Notes: generated by a model not told the origin, from the letters alone. 64,000 nt of DNA from Bradyrhizobium macuxiense (GCF_007993935.1 NZ_VITY01000004.1:613692-677691), one strand, 5' to 3'. Positions 9,070 to 18,877 are shown, counted from the first letter of the stretch. Numbers and translations are program-made.

Positions 9070-9210
9070 CGTGAGCCTCCCTGTGCGTTTTTTTGTTGTT
9101 CGCGCGGGAGAGCTTACGCAGGTCGGGGGAGGCAGGCTTGCGACGAGGCGCCGGGGCAGGAATGCGAAAATGCGGCGGGGTGCAATTGAGGGCGGGGGCA
9201 TAACCACCAG

Positions 9211-9332
9211 CGTCGTCCCGGCGAAGGCCGGGACCCATTACCCCGGCTGCCTATTTGGTGCGACGCTGGGGCAACATTCCGCTCAACGGCAAATATCAGT
9301 GGTAATGGGTCCCGGCCTGCGCCGGGACGACG
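9211..9332. repeat. Intergenic palindromic repeat, family A
   Basis: Second copy of the repeat at 7694: GTCGTCCCGGCGAAGGCCGG at the left end and its complement at the right end around 9310-9332. It separates the binding-protein gene from the small membrane protein gene. Confidence 0.8.
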
Positions 9333-9344
9333 ATGATGGAAAGA

Positions 9345-9569
9345 TCAGCGGTAGCGCACGCTGCCGGTGGTGACCGGATCGGTCGGCAGCACGGTGGCGC
9401 CGGCGCGGTTGGCGGCGGCGGAGGTGATCATGCCGGGCTCGCCCTTCAGCACATTGCGGGGCGGGTTGAATTCGAGGATGACGAGGGCGGCGGTCGCGAG
9501 CACCGCCACGGCGGCGGTTGCGAGCGCAGGCACCAGTCTTCCGCGCGTATCGGCTGCGCGAACTTGCAT
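9345..9569 (-). CDS. Small single-pass membrane or exported protein
   Basis: 74 residues with one hydrophobic segment (about residues 12-32, LVPALATAAVAVLATAALVIL) and a short polar C-terminus rich in Ala, Thr and Pro. The start at ATG 9569 is supported by an AAGGA ribosome binding site. The C-terminus ends close to the family A repeat at 9332. No family recognised. Confidence 0.6.
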   Translation of the reverse strand: MQVRAADTRGRLVPALATAAVAVLATAALVILEFNPPRNVLKGEPGMITSAAANRAGATVLPTDPVTTGSVRYR

Positions 9570-10469
9570 TGATCAATTCCTTTATCGGGATCGTTCTTTG
9601 GACGTGACATAAGAACGGCCAAGCTTCTTCCCAAGAGTGCGGCATGCATGCCTCACAATCAGTTGTACCGGCCGTGATGTCCCTCACGGTTTTCGAGCCG
9701 CACGGCTTAGCCGCGTCGAATCGAAATCGTGTCGGACGGCTTGTTTGCACACCATGAGTTGGAAGAGATCGTGGCGTTTTGCATGCGGCTCATGCGCTCG
9801 TGATGATGCGAATGAGTTTGTGATTAATATCCATGCGGAGAGCCCGATTTGCCTTGATTTATAGGGTTTCTGAACCGGCCGAGGCGCCTGCGTTAAGCCT
9901 TTCTTCACGGACGAGCAGCGCATCGACATGGATTCGCGCGCGGTGGGTGAGCGATGACATCGCTGTCATTGGCAGCAGATGGCAATGATGCTTCGTCATT
10001 GAAAGCGGACGCCTTGGCGGAGACGGAAGCCGCTGCATGGGCGGAAGACAATCCATCTCTTCTCGCGCGACACGGTGGATGATTTTGCTTCACGCTTCAT
10101 CGTGCAGAGAAGAATCCGCTCGCGTCTCGTCGCGCGCGCCCATCGCGTCCACCGCATCCCGCCTCAACGTCCGTGACGATCGCGATACGTCTCTCTCAGA
10201 GGAGGCGGGACGAGTTGCTTGTACCGGTGAGTTGGGGGGAGGAATATTTTCTTCGCGAGGACTGGACAGGATGTGCCGCCTTGAAAAGACGGGTGAAATT
10301 CGCGTTCTCGCGCAAGCCCTCTGCGCGCCAGCGCACCGTTAACTCACGGGAGTTGCAACAGCTTGCCACGGCAACCGAACTTCGGCACCATGCCGCCGCG
10401 GCGTGTCCCGGCAGGTTGTGGGATCGCGGGCGGGCTCCGGGTGAGCCGATTTTGTTTGGCAGTTTTGTC
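9570..10469. other. Long intergenic region without a convincing gene
   Basis: About 900 bases, more AT-rich in places than the flanking genes. Open frames here lack codon bias and ribosome binding sites. A small hairpin (ATGACA-TCGC-TGTCAT, 9954-9969) is visible. The frame of the downstream RDD gene stays open back to 10173, but the extra 99 residues look non-coding. Confidence 0.45.
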
Positions 10470-12563
10470 TTGAGTGACCTTGCGACCGATTCCCCGCTTC
10501 AGATCGTGGAGGGCGTGGCGCGCGAACGCGGTGGCTTCTGGCGCCGCGTGACGGCGTTCGCGATCGATCTTGCCATCGCAACCTTGTTGCTCCAGGTGCT
10601 GGCGTTTGCGTTATATCCCGCGACCGGCGGGCGCGTGCAATTTCCCGGCGGCTTCATGCTGCTCACTTGCGACAAGCTCGCGGCTGTCCCCGCCGGCTTC
10701 GAGGTCCCGACCGATTTCGTTCCCACCGCGATCTCGGATTGCCGGCAGGGCTTGTTCCAGCTGACTTCGGCACGCGTCCTGTACCTGACGAAGGTTACGC
10801 AGAATGGCGGTTTCACCACAACAAGGCAGATCACTTACCTGCGCGATGCCGAGGGCAAGCCGGTCGCGGAGCCGATCCTCGGCCTGTTCTGGCTGCCGCT
10901 GTTCTTCGTGCTGCGCCTGTTGTTCGATCGCCGGGGCGGCACGCCGGGCCGCCGGCTGCTCGGTCTTCGTCTCGCTGACGCCGCACATCCGCCACCGTCA
11001 AGCGCGGTGCTGCGCCGCTATCTGATGCAGGCGCTGCCGCTCGCACCCTACGTCGCCGGGCCGCTGCTGCTATCCCAGTTCGGGGTGCGCATCACACCGC
11101 TCGGCGAGGCCTGGTGGATGGTGATGATCCTGCCCACGATGTGCGGCGGCATCGGCGCGCTGATCGCGCTGCATCACGTGATCTATCGCAAGGAGGCCTT
11201 CTACGATTCGTTTGCGCAGACCAGTGTGCTGCGGATCGATGGCGCCAATGCCGTGGTGCGGTCCGCCGCCGTGCTACCGTTGCTACCGCCGCCCTTGCCC
11301 GGCGTCGTGCCCGATCAAGTCGAACCTGCTCTGCGCGATGTGTCTGATCAGGCCGAGCAGGCCGTTGCCGATGCATTGGACGTTGCGCAGGCGAGTGCCG
11401 CTGCGCCGCGGCCCTCCATGGCGCTGCCGCCGCCCTTGCCGCGGCGGGCCAATTACCTCGTGCGGCACTGGCGCGGCGAGCTGTCGCTGCCGGTCTCCTA
11501 TTGGGTCAACGGCACCGCGCTCGGCGCCGGCCTTGGCGTTGCGATCGCCGTGGTCGGCCACCTGCTCAACGAGCGCGGCAGCGAATATCTGGTGTTGTGG
11601 CTGGTCTCGGTGATCGCGATCTGGGCGTCGATCGTGCTGTTGCGAATCTGGGTCACGGTCGGCGTCTGGCGCGCGGCGTCGCGCTACCAGGCGCGCGGCA
11701 AGTCTTTTTGGGGCGGCGCAGCCAAAGTCGTCTCCGCACTCGGCATGGTGTATGTCGCCTACAGCTGCGCATTCGTCGGGGCCCCGCAGATCGCAGGTGT
11801 CTACGAGATTGTCGCGGGCGATGCGCGCGTTGGACCGCATCAGTTCCGTGTGCTGGCAGACGGCCGCGGGTTGGAATTCACTGGCGGTATCACCTTCGGC
11901 GTTGCCCGCGAGCTTGAGACCTTCCTCAACGCAATGGGCAGCCTCAGGACGGTGCAACTCAACTCGATCGGCGGACGCATGCGCGAGGCGCAAAAGATGT
12001 CCGACCTGATCAAGGCGCGCGGACTCACCACGTATGTGACGCAGAGCTGTCTCTCGGCCTGCACCGTGGTGTTCCTTGGCGGCAAGGAGCGCGTGCTGCT
12101 TGCGAAAAGCGGCAAGCTTGGTTTTCACCAGACCTCGTTTCGCGGCATGACCGCGCTCGACCGCCAGGTTGCCATCGAGACCGAAATCGTGCGGTTGCAG
12201 GGCTTCGGTCTCAGCCGTGCATTCGCCGAGCGCGTCACCGCGACGCCACCAAGCGGCATGTGGTATCCCGACCAGGATGAACTGCTGCGCGAAAAGGTGG
12301 CGACGCGGCTGTATATTCCACAATCGAAGAAACCTGCGGGCGGAAGCGCGCCAGCTGCGACTGCTACGCCACAAGCATCTGCAACAGACGGCAGCGCGAC
12401 GGCCGCTGGCGGAGATCGCGTCTTCCCGACGCCAGGCCAGCCACTACAGATGGAATCCGGCACCTACCAGACCGGCCGTGCGTTCATTCCGGCAGAGGTG
12501 ATGAAGCGGCTGACGGCCAAGCCGGCTGCGAAGACGACGACGACCGAGGCGCAGAAGAACTGA
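10470..12563 (+). CDS. RDD-domain membrane protein fused to ClpP-like periplasmic domain
   Basis: About 697 residues from TTG 10470 (start uncertain; the frame is open from 10173). The N-terminal half is an RDD module with about four TM segments, followed by a Pro-rich linker and three more TM segments. The C-terminal 170 residues resemble the ClpP/crotonase-like fold of COG3904-type periplasmic proteins: LNSIGG near residue 497, a conserved Ser in CLSACTVVFLGG (Ser529) and GFHQT (His553), which may form a Ser/His catalytic pair. A low-complexity tail follows. It may be a membrane-anchored peptidase or sensor; the function is not established. Confidence 0.75.
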   Translation: MSDLATDSPLQIVEGVARERGGFWRRVTAFAIDLAIATLLLQVLAFALYPATGGRVQFPGGFMLLTCDKLAAVPAGFEVPTDFVPTAISDCRQGLFQLTSARVLYLTKVTQNGGFTTTRQITYLRDAEGKPVAEPILGLFWLPLFFVLRLLFDRRGGTPGRRLLGLRLADAAHPPPSSAVLRRYLMQALPLAPYVAGPLLLSQFGVRITPLGEAWWMVMILPTMCGGIGALIALHHVIYRKEAFYDSFAQTSVLRIDGANAVVRSAAVLPLLPPPLPGVVPDQVEPALRDVSDQAEQAVADALDVAQASAAAPRPSMALPPPLPRRANYLVRHWRGELSLPVSYWVNGTALGAGLGVAIAVVGHLLNERGSEYLVLWLVSVIAIWASIVLLRIWVTVGVWRAASRYQARGKSFWGGAAKVVSALGMVYVAYSCAFVGAPQIAGVYEIVAGDARVGPHQFRVLADGRGLEFTGGITFGVARELETFLNAMGSLRTVQLNSIGGRMREAQKMSDLIKARGLTTYVTQSCLSACTVVFLGGKERVLLAKSGKLGFHQTSFRGMTALDRQVAIETEIVRLQGFGLSRAFAERVTATPPSGMWYPDQDELLREKVATRLYIPQSKKPAGGSAPAATATPQASATDGSATAAGGDRVFPTPGQPLQMESGTYQTGRAFIPAEVMKRLTAKPAAKTTTTEAQKN

Positions 12564-12603
12564 AGCACCGTCTCACGACTGTGGTTCGACTCGGCCCAAC
12601 GAA

Positions 12604-12630
12604 AACGGCCGGGTCATCGACCCGGCCGTT
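12604..12630. terminator. Terminator hairpin between RDD gene and rpmB
   Basis: Perfect hairpin AACGGCCGGGT-CATCG-ACCCGGCCGTT-type stem between convergent genes. On the minus strand the stem is followed by a short T run, so it mainly terminates rpmB, and it may also stop plus-strand transcripts. Confidence 0.8.
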
Positions 12631-12668
12631 CAAAATTCTCTTCGCGAATTCCGCTCTCGCAGCTTCGC

Positions 12669-12977
12669 TCAGCTCGCCTTCTTCACCGGCGCCGGCTTGC
12701 CGACCTTCTTCTCGATCGCGCGCTTCAGTTCGAGGGCGCGGGGCGAGAGCACGTCGGCCTTGGCCTTGAGCAGGTAGGCGTCGAGGCCGCCATTGTGGTC
12801 GACGCTCTTCAGCGCATTGGTCGAGACGCGCAGGCGCACGTTGCGGCCGAGCGCATCCGAGATGAAGGTCACGTTGGCCAGGTTCGGCAGGAAGCGCCGC
12901 TTGGTCTTGATGTTCGAGTGGCTCACCTTGTGGCCCGTCTGGGGGCCCTTGGCCGTCAGTTCGCAGCGCCGGGACAT
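12669..12977 (-). CDS. rpmB: 50S ribosomal protein L28
   Basis: Large-subunit ribosomal protein bL28, 102 residues. It begins [21 protein letters not shown], followed by the KRRFLPNL segment and a Lys-rich C-terminal tail ([13 protein letters not shown]), all typical of alphaproteobacterial L28. The start codon follows AAGGA. Monocistronic, with a strong terminator at 12604-12630. A C-x-x-C zinc motif is not evident. Confidence 0.97.
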   Translation of the reverse strand: MSRRCELTAKGPQTGHKVSHSNIKTKRRFLPNLANVTFISDALGRNVRLRVSTNALKSVDHNGGLDAYLLKAKADVLSPRALELKRAIEKKVGKPAPVKKAS

Positions 12978-13309
12978 CTTACAAAATCCTTTTCCATCCC
13001 CGCCTCTCTGTCAGGCGTGCATTCGCACGGCCCGCGCGGGGGTTTTGAATTCGCGTCCATTTTCCAGGAACCGCGGGTGTATAGGGGGAGATCGCCCAAG
13101 CGTCAAGATTATATCGCCGCATGGCGCTACCGGAGAATGCCGGTTCATAAGCCGTTCCAGCCACTTAACAGCTGAAATGGCAACCATATAAAGGGCGTAT
13201 TCGGCTGCAAGTCTTGGTTCCATAAGAGATGCGCACGTTGTCCGGCCGAATTGAAGGACCAAGCGGACAACGAACAGAGCGCCGATAGCAGGACCGTCAG
13301 GTAGGTTAA
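12978..13309. other. Divergent promoter region of rpmB and the DUF3108 gene
   Basis: About 330 bases between divergent genes. It should hold the rpmB promoter and that of the periplasmic protein gene. No gene or palindrome was recognised. Confidence 0.5.
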
Positions 13310-14161
13310 GTGACCACCGCCATTGCCATTTTGCCCCCGCTCGGCCGGCTCCTCGGCCTGTGCGCGGGTGCCTTGCTGCTGTTTTGTGCCGAGCGCGCCA
13401 GCGCGCAGGGGCGGCTCGACGCCCAGTATGAGGCGACCTTGGCCGGTATCCCGGTCGGCAAGGGCAGCTGGACCATCGAAATCGGCGACGACAGCTTCTC
13501 GGCCGCAGCCCAGGGCGGCACCGCGGGCCTCCTGAAGGCGTTTTCCGGCGGCACCGGCGCGGGGGCCTCGCAGGGCCGTGTCGTCAACGGTTCGCTGGTG
13601 GCCTCCTCCTACACCGCGACCACCACCACCTCGAAGAAGTCCGAGACGATCCGGATGGTGCTCGCCAATGGCGGCATCAAGGAATCCGCGATCGAGCCCG
13701 AGCCGCCGGTCGATGCCGACCGCCTGCCGGTGACCGAGGCGCAGAAGAAGAACGTGTTCGATCCGATGACCGGCTCGTTCCTGCGCGCGCCCGGCAATGC
13801 CGAATTGATGAGCCCGGACGTCTGCCGCACCGGCGCCGGCGTGTTCGACGGCCGCATGCGCTACGACCTCAAGCTGGATTTCAAGCGGGTCGAGATCGTC
13901 AAGGCCGAGCGCGGCTATCACGGCCCGGCGCTGGTCTGCGCGCTCTATTTCGTGCCGATCTCGGGCTACATCCCGGATCGCCCCGTCATCAAATACCTCG
14001 CCGCCCAGCGCAACATCGAGATCGCCTTCGTGCCGATCGCAGGCACCCGCCTGCTGGTGCCGTTCCGCATGACGATCCCGACCCCGCTCGGCCAGGCCAT
14101 GCTGGAAGCCACCTCGTTCGTCACCACAGCCGCGCCGCCGCGCGTGGCGAAGACGCAGTAG
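13310..14161 (+). CDS. DUF3108-type periplasmic protein
   Basis: 283 residues starting with GTG, with a Sec signal peptide (about residues 1-32, cleavage after ERASAQ). The mature part begins RLDAQYEATLAGIPVGKGSW, the hallmark of DUF3108 proteins, which are predicted beta-rich periplasmic proteins of unknown function. Alone between rpmB (divergent) and a long repeat-rich gap. The ribosome binding site is weak. Confidence 0.75.
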   Translation: MTTAIAILPPLGRLLGLCAGALLLFCAERASAQGRLDAQYEATLAGIPVGKGSWTIEIGDDSFSAAAQGGTAGLLKAFSGGTGAGASQGRVVNGSLVASSYTATTTTSKKSETIRMVLANGGIKESAIEPEPPVDADRLPVTEAQKKNVFDPMTGSFLRAPGNAELMSPDVCRTGAGVFDGRMRYDLKLDFKRVEIVKAERGYHGPALVCALYFVPISGYIPDRPVIKYLAAQRNIEIAFVPIAGTRLLVPFRMTIPTPLGQAMLEATSFVTTAAPPRVAKTQ

Positions 14162-14215
14162 CCCCTTCACCTCTCCTTGTTGGAGAAGGTGCTTTGGAGG
14201 CGTTGTGCGGCGCTT

Positions 14216-14300
14216 GTAGCCCGGATGGAGCGAAGCGAAATCCGGGGCGTCTATCCGCGGATCAACTGTCCCGGATTATGCTTCGCTCCATCCGGGCTAC
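14216..14300. repeat. Intergenic palindromic repeat, family B
   Basis: Inverted repeat with outer arms GTAGCCCGGATGGAGCGAAG and its complement, separated by a short variable core. Related copies are at 21669, 30406, 37579 and 63678. Confidence 0.85.
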
Positions 14301-14640
14301 GCAGTGCTGGCGACGGTCCGGGGCATGCAACAAACGTCATGGAATCCAGTTGACTCTTGCCCGCTTCTGATTCGACTCGGCCCCCCTGGAACTTAAGGAA
14401 TTCAGTCCGCATATCCCCTGCTTGTGGAGCCCTCTCAAACTTGATCTAGTGCCGCCGCCTTGGACTCCGCCGAGATGTTGCGGTGAACGTTTCGGGCCTG
14501 GAATGGAGTCAGCGATTCGGCCGCGATTCGTTCTAGACTCGTTCCAGAGCTTAAGGGCGGCGCCAAAAGCGTCGCATTGTGAGACAGATTTTGCGAAAGG
14601 ATGCGTGCAGGAGTGAAGACCGAGGCGTCAGTCTTTCACC

Positions 14641-14776
14641 GTCACCCTGAGGAGGCCGCGGAGCGGCCGTCTCGAAGGGCGACGGCCCACCTGTCTTGGC
14701 TAGCGGATCGCCACGTGTGGAAATATCTCGGCCGTGCATCCTTCGAGACGCGCTGACGCGCTCCTCAGGATGACGG
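14641..14776. repeat. Intergenic palindromic repeat, family C
   Basis: Imperfect inverted repeat with GTCACCCTGAGGAG and CTCGAAGG at the left and CCTTCGAGACGCGC and CTCCTCAGGATGACGG at the right. Related copies are at 21801 and 37672. Confidence 0.8.
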
Positions 14777-14832
14777 GACGGACATCACGCCAGCTCTGAC
14801 CGCAGCAACAATTCAAGAAACACCTGCAAAAA

Positions 14833-17800
14833 ATGGTTTTCTCAACTTCGTTCGGAAATGACCGCGTGCCCGGTGCGGGCGTCACCGCAGTGCTCGGGCC
14901 GACCAACACCGGCAAGACGCATCTCGCCATCGAGCGCATGCTGGCGCATTCGTCCGGCCTGATCGGGCTGCCGCTGCGGCTGCTCGCGCGCGAGGTCTAC
15001 AACAAGATCGTCGATCGCGCCGGCGTCAACAACGTCGCGCTGGTGACCGGCGAGGAGAAGATCAAGCCGAAGGCGCCGCGCTTCTGGGTCTCCACCGTCG
15101 AGGCGATGCCGCGCGATCTCGATGTATCTTTTCTCGCGGTCGACGAGATCCAGATCGCCGCAGATCTCGAGCGCGGGCATGTCTTCACCGACCGCATCCT
15201 CAATCGCCGCGGCCGCGACGAGACGCTGCTGCTCGGCGCTGCGACGATGCGCCCCATGATCGAGCGGCTGCTGCCGGGCGCCTCGATCATCACGCGGCCA
15301 AGGCTGTCGCAGCTCGAATTCGCCGGCGACCGCAAGATCACGCGGCAGCCGCGACGCACCGCAATCGTCGCGTTCTCCGCCGACGAAGTCTACGCGATCG
15401 CCGAATTGATCCGCCGCCAGCATGGCGGCGCGGCCGTGGTGCTGGGCTCGCTCTCGCCCCGCACGCGCAATGCGCAGGTCGCGATGTTCCAGAACGGCGA
15501 TGTCGATTATCTCGTCGCCACCGACGCGGTCGGCATGGGGCTCAATCTCGACGTCGATCACGTCGCCTTCGCCTCCGACCGCAAATATGACGGCTACCAG
15601 TTCCGCCGGCTGACGCCGGCCGAATTCGCCCAGATCGCCGGCCGTGCCGGGCGCGCAACGCGCAACGGCACCTTCGGCACGACCGGACGCTGCGCGCCGT
15701 TCGAGCCGGAGCTCGTCAATGCGCTGCAGAACCACACCTTCGACAGCGTGAAGATGCTGCAATGGCGCAACGCCAAGCTCGATTTCTCCTCGCTCGGCGC
15801 GTTGCAGGTGTCGCTGGCGCTGTCGCCCAATCATGAGGCACTGACGCGGGCCCCGGTCGCCGAGGACCTGCGCGTGCTCGAGCATGTCGCGCGCGACGCC
15901 GAGGTGCGCCAATGGGCGCATGGGGCCAAAGCCGTGGAGCGGCTGTGGGAGGCCTGCCAGGTTCCGGACTACCGAAAACTGTCGCCGGCCGCCCATGCCG
16001 AACTCGTGACCACGCTGTATGGCTTCCTGATGCAAAAGGGTCGTATCCCTGACGCATGGTTTGCCGCCCAGGTCGACCAGGCCAACCGGACCGATGGCGA
16101 TATCGACACGCTATCGGGCCGGATCGCGCAGATCCGGACCTGGACCTTTGTTGCCAACCGGCCGGACTGGCTCTACGACCCGGACCATTGGCAGGGGATC
16201 ACGCGCGAGCTCGAAAATAAATTATCCGATGCGCTGCATGAACGGCTCACGGAGCGTTTCGTTGACAGGCGGACCAGTGTATTGATGCGCCGCCTGCGGG
16301 AGAACTCAGTTTTGAATACGGAAATTGGCAAGACCGGTGAAGTGATCGTGGAAGGCCATGTGATCGGCCGGCTCGATGGTTTCACCTTCGCACCTGATGC
16401 GGCCGAGGCCGGCAGCGACGCCAAGGCGCTGCAAGCCGCCGCCCAGCAGGTGCTGGCGCGCGAGATCGATACGCGTGCCGAGAAGCTGGGTGCGGCCCCC
16501 GACGAGCAGTTCGTGCTGACCTCCGACGGCACCATCCGCTGGACCGGCGATGCGGTCGCCAAGCTGGTCGCGGCCGACGACGCGCTGCATCCGCGCCTGC
16601 GTATCATTTCCGACGAGCGGCTGACCGGCGCGTCGCGCGAGGCCGTGCAGACGAGGCTCGACCTCTGGCTCAAGACGCATATCGAGAAGCTGCTGGGGCC
16701 GCTGTTCGAACTGTCCAAGGCCGAGGATTTGCAGGGCATCGCCCGCGGCATCGCCTTCCAGCTCGTCGAGGCGCTCGGCGTGCTCGAGCGCAGCAAGATC
16801 GCGGCCGAGATGAAGGATCTCGACCAGCCCTCGCGCGCGGCGCTGCGCAAATACGGCGTGCGGTTCGGCGCCTACCACATCTATTTCCCGCAGCTTTTGA
16901 AGCCCGCGGCGCGCTCGCTGGCCTCGCTGCTGTGGGCCGAGAAGCAGAGCAATGTCGACATGGCTGCGCTGTCGAATGTGCAGCATCTGGCGAGTAGCGG
17001 CCGCACCTCGTTCCCGGTCGACAAGACGTTGCCGCGCGATGGCTATCGCGTGCTCGGCTATCGCCAGTGCGGCGAGCGCGCGGTGCGCGTCGACATCCTG
17101 GAGCGGCTGGCCGACCTGATCCGCCCGGCGCTGGCCTGGCGCGAGACCTCGCCGGGCGAGAAGCCCGCGGGTGCGTTCGACGGCCGCGGCTTTGTCGTGA
17201 CCCAGGCGATGACCTCGCTGACCGGATCCGCCGGCGAGGACTTCGCCTCGATCCTGCGCGCGCTCGGTTACCGCATGGACCGCCGTCCGCCGCTGCCGCC
17301 GAAGCCTGTCGAGGCCGCGCCGGTTGAGGCCGTGCCCGCCGAGACAACCGAGACGGTCGCCGCCGACACGCCGCCCGTCGAGGCGGCATCCGATGCCGCC
17401 GTGGATGCGCCGGTCGATACGGCCGCCGAGGTCGTTGCGGATGCGCCGGAAGCTGCCACCGATCAGCTGGTCTCCGGCGATCCCGCACCATCGGCCGCGC
17501 TGCTGCCCGATGTCGGCTTTGCCGAGGTGGCGTCCAGCGAAGCGACGCCCGTGGTCGTCGAGATGACGCCTGTGGTCGTCGAGATGACGCCCGTGGTCGT
17601 CGAGACCAGGCCCGAGCCGGTGGCGGAGGTTGCCGCTGCCGCCGCAGAACCCGCTCCTGAGGCGCCCGCTGCTGAAGCCGTAGCCGACGAGCCCGCGCCT
17701 GCCGCGGAAGCCGCTGCGGAGACGACGTCCGAGGCCACCGCCGAAGCGCCCGCGGAGGCCGCGAGCGCTGATGCTGCACCAGCTGACGCCGCCACTGCCG

Positions 17801-18387
17801 AGGCCGCTCCCGCGCCTGCGGAGACGCCGGCCGAGCCGCAACTGGTCGAAGTCTGGCGTCCCGGCGGCCGCTCCGACGAGCGCCGTCCGCATCATCGCGG
17901 CCACGATCGCAACCGCGGCCGCCATCAGGGCAAGCCGGCCGAGGGCGCACAGGCCACGGAAGGCGGCGGCGAGGGCGAGAAGCGCGAGCATCATCGCCGT
18001 CCACGCCGTCACCAGGATTTCCGCGTGCCGCGTCCCGGCGCGCCGGCCGATGCGACCCCAACCGCGGCCGCGCCTGCCGATGGCGCACCGGCGCGCGAGG
18101 ATCGCGGCCAGCGCCGCGAACGCTTCGAGGGCAAGGGCCGCGATCGCGACAACGAGCGGCGCCGCGACAACAAGTTCGGCGGCGGCGATCGCAAGGGCGA
18201 GCGCGGTGACCGTGACCGCGGCGGCCGCGATTTCGGCAAGGGCGGCCGCGACAAGCGCGAGAGCGGCCCGTCGCACCGGCCCTACGCCTCGAGCGCGCCG
18301 CGCGAGCGTGACCGGCCGATCGATCCGAATTCGCCATTCGCCAAGCTCGCTGCCCTGAAGGAGCAGCTCGCGGGCCGGAAGGAATAG
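14833..18387 (+). CDS. SUV3-like superfamily 2 RNA helicase with low-complexity RNA-binding tail
   Basis: 1184 residues. The helicase core occupies about residues 15-520: Walker A GPTNTGKT (22-29), DEIQ box (104-107) and motif VI QIAGRAGR (from 267), matching the SUV3/mitochondrial-degradosome family found in alphaproteobacteria. Residues 820-1040 are a long Ala/Pro/Glu/Val-rich disordered region with nearly three copies of VVVEMTP. The final 140 residues are Arg/Gly/Asp-rich and should bind RNA. Predicted role: ATP-dependent unwinding in RNA turnover or ribosome metabolism. The next gene, 9 bp downstream, is an S4 RNA-binding protein. Confidence 0.9.
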   Translation: MVFSTSFGNDRVPGAGVTAVLGPTNTGKTHLAIERMLAHSSGLIGLPLRLLAREVYNKIVDRAGVNNVALVTGEEKIKPKAPRFWVSTVEAMPRDLDVSFLAVDEIQIAADLERGHVFTDRILNRRGRDETLLLGAATMRPMIERLLPGASIITRPRLSQLEFAGDRKITRQPRRTAIVAFSADEVYAIAELIRRQHGGAAVVLGSLSPRTRNAQVAMFQNGDVDYLVATDAVGMGLNLDVDHVAFASDRKYDGYQFRRLTPAEFAQIAGRAGRATRNGTFGTTGRCAPFEPELVNALQNHTFDSVKMLQWRNAKLDFSSLGALQVSLALSPNHEALTRAPVAEDLRVLEHVARDAEVRQWAHGAKAVERLWEACQVPDYRKLSPAAHAELVTTLYGFLMQKGRIPDAWFAAQVDQANRTDGDIDTLSGRIAQIRTWTFVANRPDWLYDPDHWQGITRELENKLSDALHERLTERFVDRRTSVLMRRLRENSVLNTEIGKTGEVIVEGHVIGRLDGFTFAPDAAEAGSDAKALQAAAQQVLAREIDTRAEKLGAAPDEQFVLTSDGTIRWTGDAVAKLVAADDALHPRLRIISDERLTGASREAVQTRLDLWLKTHIEKLLGPLFELSKAEDLQGIARGIAFQLVEALGVLERSKIAAEMKDLDQPSRAALRKYGVRFGAYHIYFPQLLKPAARSLASLLWAEKQSNVDMAALSNVQHLASSGRTSFPVDKTLPRDGYRVLGYRQCGERAVRVDILERLADLIRPALAWRETSPGEKPAGAFDGRGFVVTQAMTSLTGSAGEDFASILRALGYRMDRRPPLPPKPVEAAPVEAVPAETTETVAADTPPVEAASDAAVDAPVDTAAEVVADAPEAATDQLVSGDPAPSAALLPDVGFAEVASSEATPVVVEMTPVVVEMTPVVVETRPEPVAEVAAAAAEPAPEAPAAEAVADEPAPAAEAAAETTSEATAEAPAEAASADAAPADAATAEAAPAPAETPAEPQLVEVWRPGGRSDERRPHHRGHDRNRGRHQGKPAEGAQATEGGGEGEKREHHRRPRRHQDFRVPRPGAPADATPTAAAPADGAPAREDRGQRRERFEGKGRDRDNERRRDNKFGGGDRKGERGDRDRGGRDFGKGGRDKRESGPSHRPYASSAPRERDRPIDPNSPFAKLAALKEQLAGRKE
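17545..17604 (+). repeat. In-frame 21-bp tandem repeat in helicase tail
   Basis: Nearly three copies of a 21-bp unit encoding TPVVVEM, differing by one silent base. It lies in the disordered linker, so copy number may vary among strains. Confidence 0.85.
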
Positions 18388-18396
18388 CTCAAACCT

Positions 18397-18681
18397 TTGG
18401 ATCGACAGCGGCTCGACAAATGGCTGTGGCACGCGCGGGTGGTGAAGGCTCGCACCAGCGCGGCTGAACTCGTCGCGTCAGGTCACGTCCGCCTCAACGG
18501 CACGCGCGAGAAATCGCCGGGCCATGCGGTGAAGGTGGGAGATGTCATCACCGTCGCGCTCGACAACAGCGTCCGGGTGCTCAAGGTGATCGGCTTTGCC
18601 GAGCGGCGCGGCGATGCCGGTTCGGCGCGCGAGCTGTACGAGAATTTGCAGGCCGGCGATTTGCAAGCCGGTAAGGAGTAG
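18397..18681 (+). CDS. S4-domain RNA-binding protein (HSP15-like)
   Basis: 94 residues with a TTG start, nine bases after the helicase stop. The S4 alpha-L RNA-binding fold is clear from RLDKWLWHARVVKARTSAAE and GHVRLNG, with later strands VKVGDVITV. E. coli Hsp15 of this family binds free 50S subunits carrying nascent chains. Translational coupling to the helicase suggests joint work on rRNA or ribosome-associated RNA. Confidence 0.88.
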   Translation: MDRQRLDKWLWHARVVKARTSAAELVASGHVRLNGTREKSPGHAVKVGDVITVALDNSVRVLKVIGFAERRGDAGSARELYENLQAGDLQAGKE

Positions 18682-18706
18682 TTATCTCACGTTTGATATT
18701 TCGACC

Positions 18707-18756
18707 GGAGCATGATCCGGATCTGTGGGGCCGGACCGGCGATAGGATCATGCTCC
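18707..18756. repeat. Intergenic inverted repeat, GAGCATGATCC type
   Basis: Perfect 12-bp arms GGAGCATGATCC and GGATCATGCTCC around a GC-rich core. It resembles dispersed rhizobial hairpin elements, and a related remnant is at 29005-29056. Lies in the leader of fdxA. Confidence 0.7.
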
Positions 18757-18877
18757 CAACAAAACCGGCTGGCAGGGTCGCCAGAACGCAGGTGTTTTTC
18801 GGGGCCGGCTTCCCTTGCGGCTCCGGTATTCCTGCGCTACGCAACCCCAGAAAAAGTGGATCGTTTCGGAGTTTTGG

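Larger units (their letters stand above)
14162..14832. other. Repeat-rich intergenic region
   Basis: About 670 bases with no supported gene. It contains a family B palindrome (14216-14300), a family C element (14641-14776), and between them an AT-richer stretch that probably carries the helicase promoter. Confidence 0.6.

Noticed and set aside
14540..14560. Iron-control (Irr/ICE-like) motif before the helicase gene
   Set aside because: The TTCTAGACTCGTTCCAGAG segment is only loosely symmetric and there are no iron genes next to it.
16306..18432. Long antisense open frame opposite the helicase tail
   Set aside because: Low-complexity mirror of the repetitive coding strand, with no domain features.
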